From Actinomycetota bacterium (GTDB lineage: Bacteria; Actinomycetota; Actinomycetes; Mycobacteriales; Mycobacteriaceae), in the NCBI GenBank assembly GCA_005789055.1, contig SYAA01000119.1, forward strand, positions 1 through 8,211: 8,211 bases of DNA, given 5' to 3'. Below are positions 7,609 to 8,211 of this stretch, one piece after another. A model generated the notes under the pieces. The model was not told the origin of the DNA and made no database searches. It saw only the letters and a program-made list of their open reading frames with translations. The stretch's first letter is position 1. Every line of letters begins with the position of its first letter. The position numbers and the translations under genes were made by a program.

Positions 7609-8211
7609 TTCTGTGAGTGATTCCGGTGTGGTCGAGGTGATCGGCGAGGCCTTTCGGGCGGAGAATGCGGCGTGTGCGCGGCGGCTGGCGGCGATCGCTG
7701 AGCTTTATGAGCGCCGTCAGATTCCGGTCGAGGATGGGCAGGGCCGGGAGTTGTGGCGGATCGATCCGTGGGAGGCGGTCGCGGCGGAGGTGGCAGCGGC
7801 ACAGTGCATGACGGCGGGGATGGCCGGCGGGTTGATGCATCACGCGATCTGTCTGCGTGAGCGGCTGCCACAGGTGGCGGCGGTGTTCGCGACGGGGGTG
7901 ATCGACTATCGGGTCGTCCGGATGATCGTGGCGCGCACGCTGCTGGCCGTCGATCCGGAGGTGATGGCTGCTATTGATGCCGAGTTGGCTGAGGTGGTGC
8001 GCACGTGGGGGCCGTTGTCGGCGAACAAGTTGATGCAGGCCATCGATGCCATTGTGGTCCGTCATGATCCGGATGCGCGGCGCCGGACTGAGGCTCAGGC
8101 TCGTGGCCGCTATGTCGAGATCACCCATGATCGCGGCACCTCGTATCTGTCGGGTCAGTTGCATCACACTGATGCCACGCTGCTGGATCGGCGGCTGAGC
8201 GCGTTGGCGCG
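7601..8211 (+). CDS. DUF222 / 13E12-repeat family protein, N-terminal part
   Basis: The frame stays open to the right edge (203 residues seen) and begins MFDSVSDSGVVEVIGEAFRA. It shows the DUF222 pattern: an Ala/Arg-rich helical start, then WEAVAAEVAAAQCMTAGMA, RLPQVAAVFATGVIDYRVV and RYVEITHDRGTSYLSG. Full-length members usually carry a C-terminal HNH nuclease domain, which would lie outside the window. The function is unknown; members are repeated many times in mycobacterial genomes. The ATG at 7601 fits a leaderless start from the -10 at 7588. An in-frame ATG at 7571, with GGAG at 7560-7563, would add 10 residues and remains possible. Codon use differs from its neighbours: 12 of 13 Asp codons are GAT, against 4 of 13 in the first 180 codons of ptsI. 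This suggests separate origin or mobility. Confidence 0.85.
   Translation, partial: MFDSVSDSGVVEVIGEAFRAENAACARRLAAIAELYERRQIPVEDGQGRELWRIDPWEAVAAEVAAAQCMTAGMAGGLMHHAICLRERLPQVAAVFATGVIDYRVVRMIVARTLLAVDPEVMAAIDAELAEVVRTWGPLSANKLMQAIDAIVVRHDPDARRRTEAQARGRYVEITHDRGTSYLSGQLHHTDATLLDRRLSALA

Noticed and set aside
7590..7616. Eight-codon upstream reading frame (GTG 7590 to TGA 7616) behind GGAGGG at 7576-7581, a possible leader peptide
   Set aside because: If transcription starts at 7601 the site is not in the mRNA, and the frame is too short to support on sequence alone.
7346..8167. Minus-strand open frame of 273 codons over the ptsI end and the DUF222 gene
   Set aside because: The plus strand shows the DUF222 pattern and a matching promoter; the minus frame is Arg/His/Pro-rich and unlike any family I know.

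Overview
The window looks like the chromosome of a fast-growing mycobacterium (Mycolicibacterium type). It is GC-rich. It carries the C-terminal part of a type VII secretion AAA+ ATPase of the EccA family, a complete fructose phosphotransferase (PTS) locus, and a DUF222/13E12-repeat family gene with a perfect mycobacterial SOS box. PTS genes are absent from Mycobacterium tuberculosis but occur in fast growers. From memory, the fructose PTS locus of M. smegmatis lies close to its ESX-1 cluster, which fits an EccA-like gene at the left edge. This placement is inferred, not computed.

Layout. (1) 1-722, + strand: 3' part of an EccA-like (closest in my recollection to EccA2) AAA+ ATPase, cut inside Walker A. 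(2) 723-812: compact promoter region with two ATACC-N6-GGTAT operators. One lies in the -35/-10 spacer and the other near the start site. (3) 813-1082 and 1115-2494, + strand: a CsoR-family repressor with the two-cysteine, no-histidine signature of persulfide sensors (CstR type), then a three-domain CstB-type protein (persulfide dioxygenase, pseudo-rhodanese, active rhodanese). Together they form a self-contained reactive-sulfur sensing and detoxification operon. (4) 2499-5764, - strand: fruK-fruA-ptsH, convergent with cstB and only 4 bp from it. (5) 5765-5823: a 59-bp divergent promoter region. (6) 5824-7500, + strand: ptsI (Enzyme I). (7) 7501-7600: short intergenic region with a weak inverted repeat and a promoter. 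(8) 7601 to the window end, + strand: N-terminal part of a DUF222/13E12 family protein, with a LexA box over its start codon.

How the genes work together. Enzyme I takes phosphate from PEP and passes it to HPr. HPr phosphorylates the IIA domain of FruA, which imports fructose as fructose-1-phosphate. FruK then makes fructose-1,6-bisphosphate. All proteins for fructose uptake and entry into glycolysis are present, but no dedicated regulator gene is found in the 59-bp gap. The cst pair is a separate unit that should be switched on by sulfide or persulfide stress. The DUF222 gene should respond to DNA damage.

All genes listed fill the window. No stretch over 300 bases lacks a gene, and I see no tRNA, rRNA, CRISPR array, insertion sequence or attachment site.
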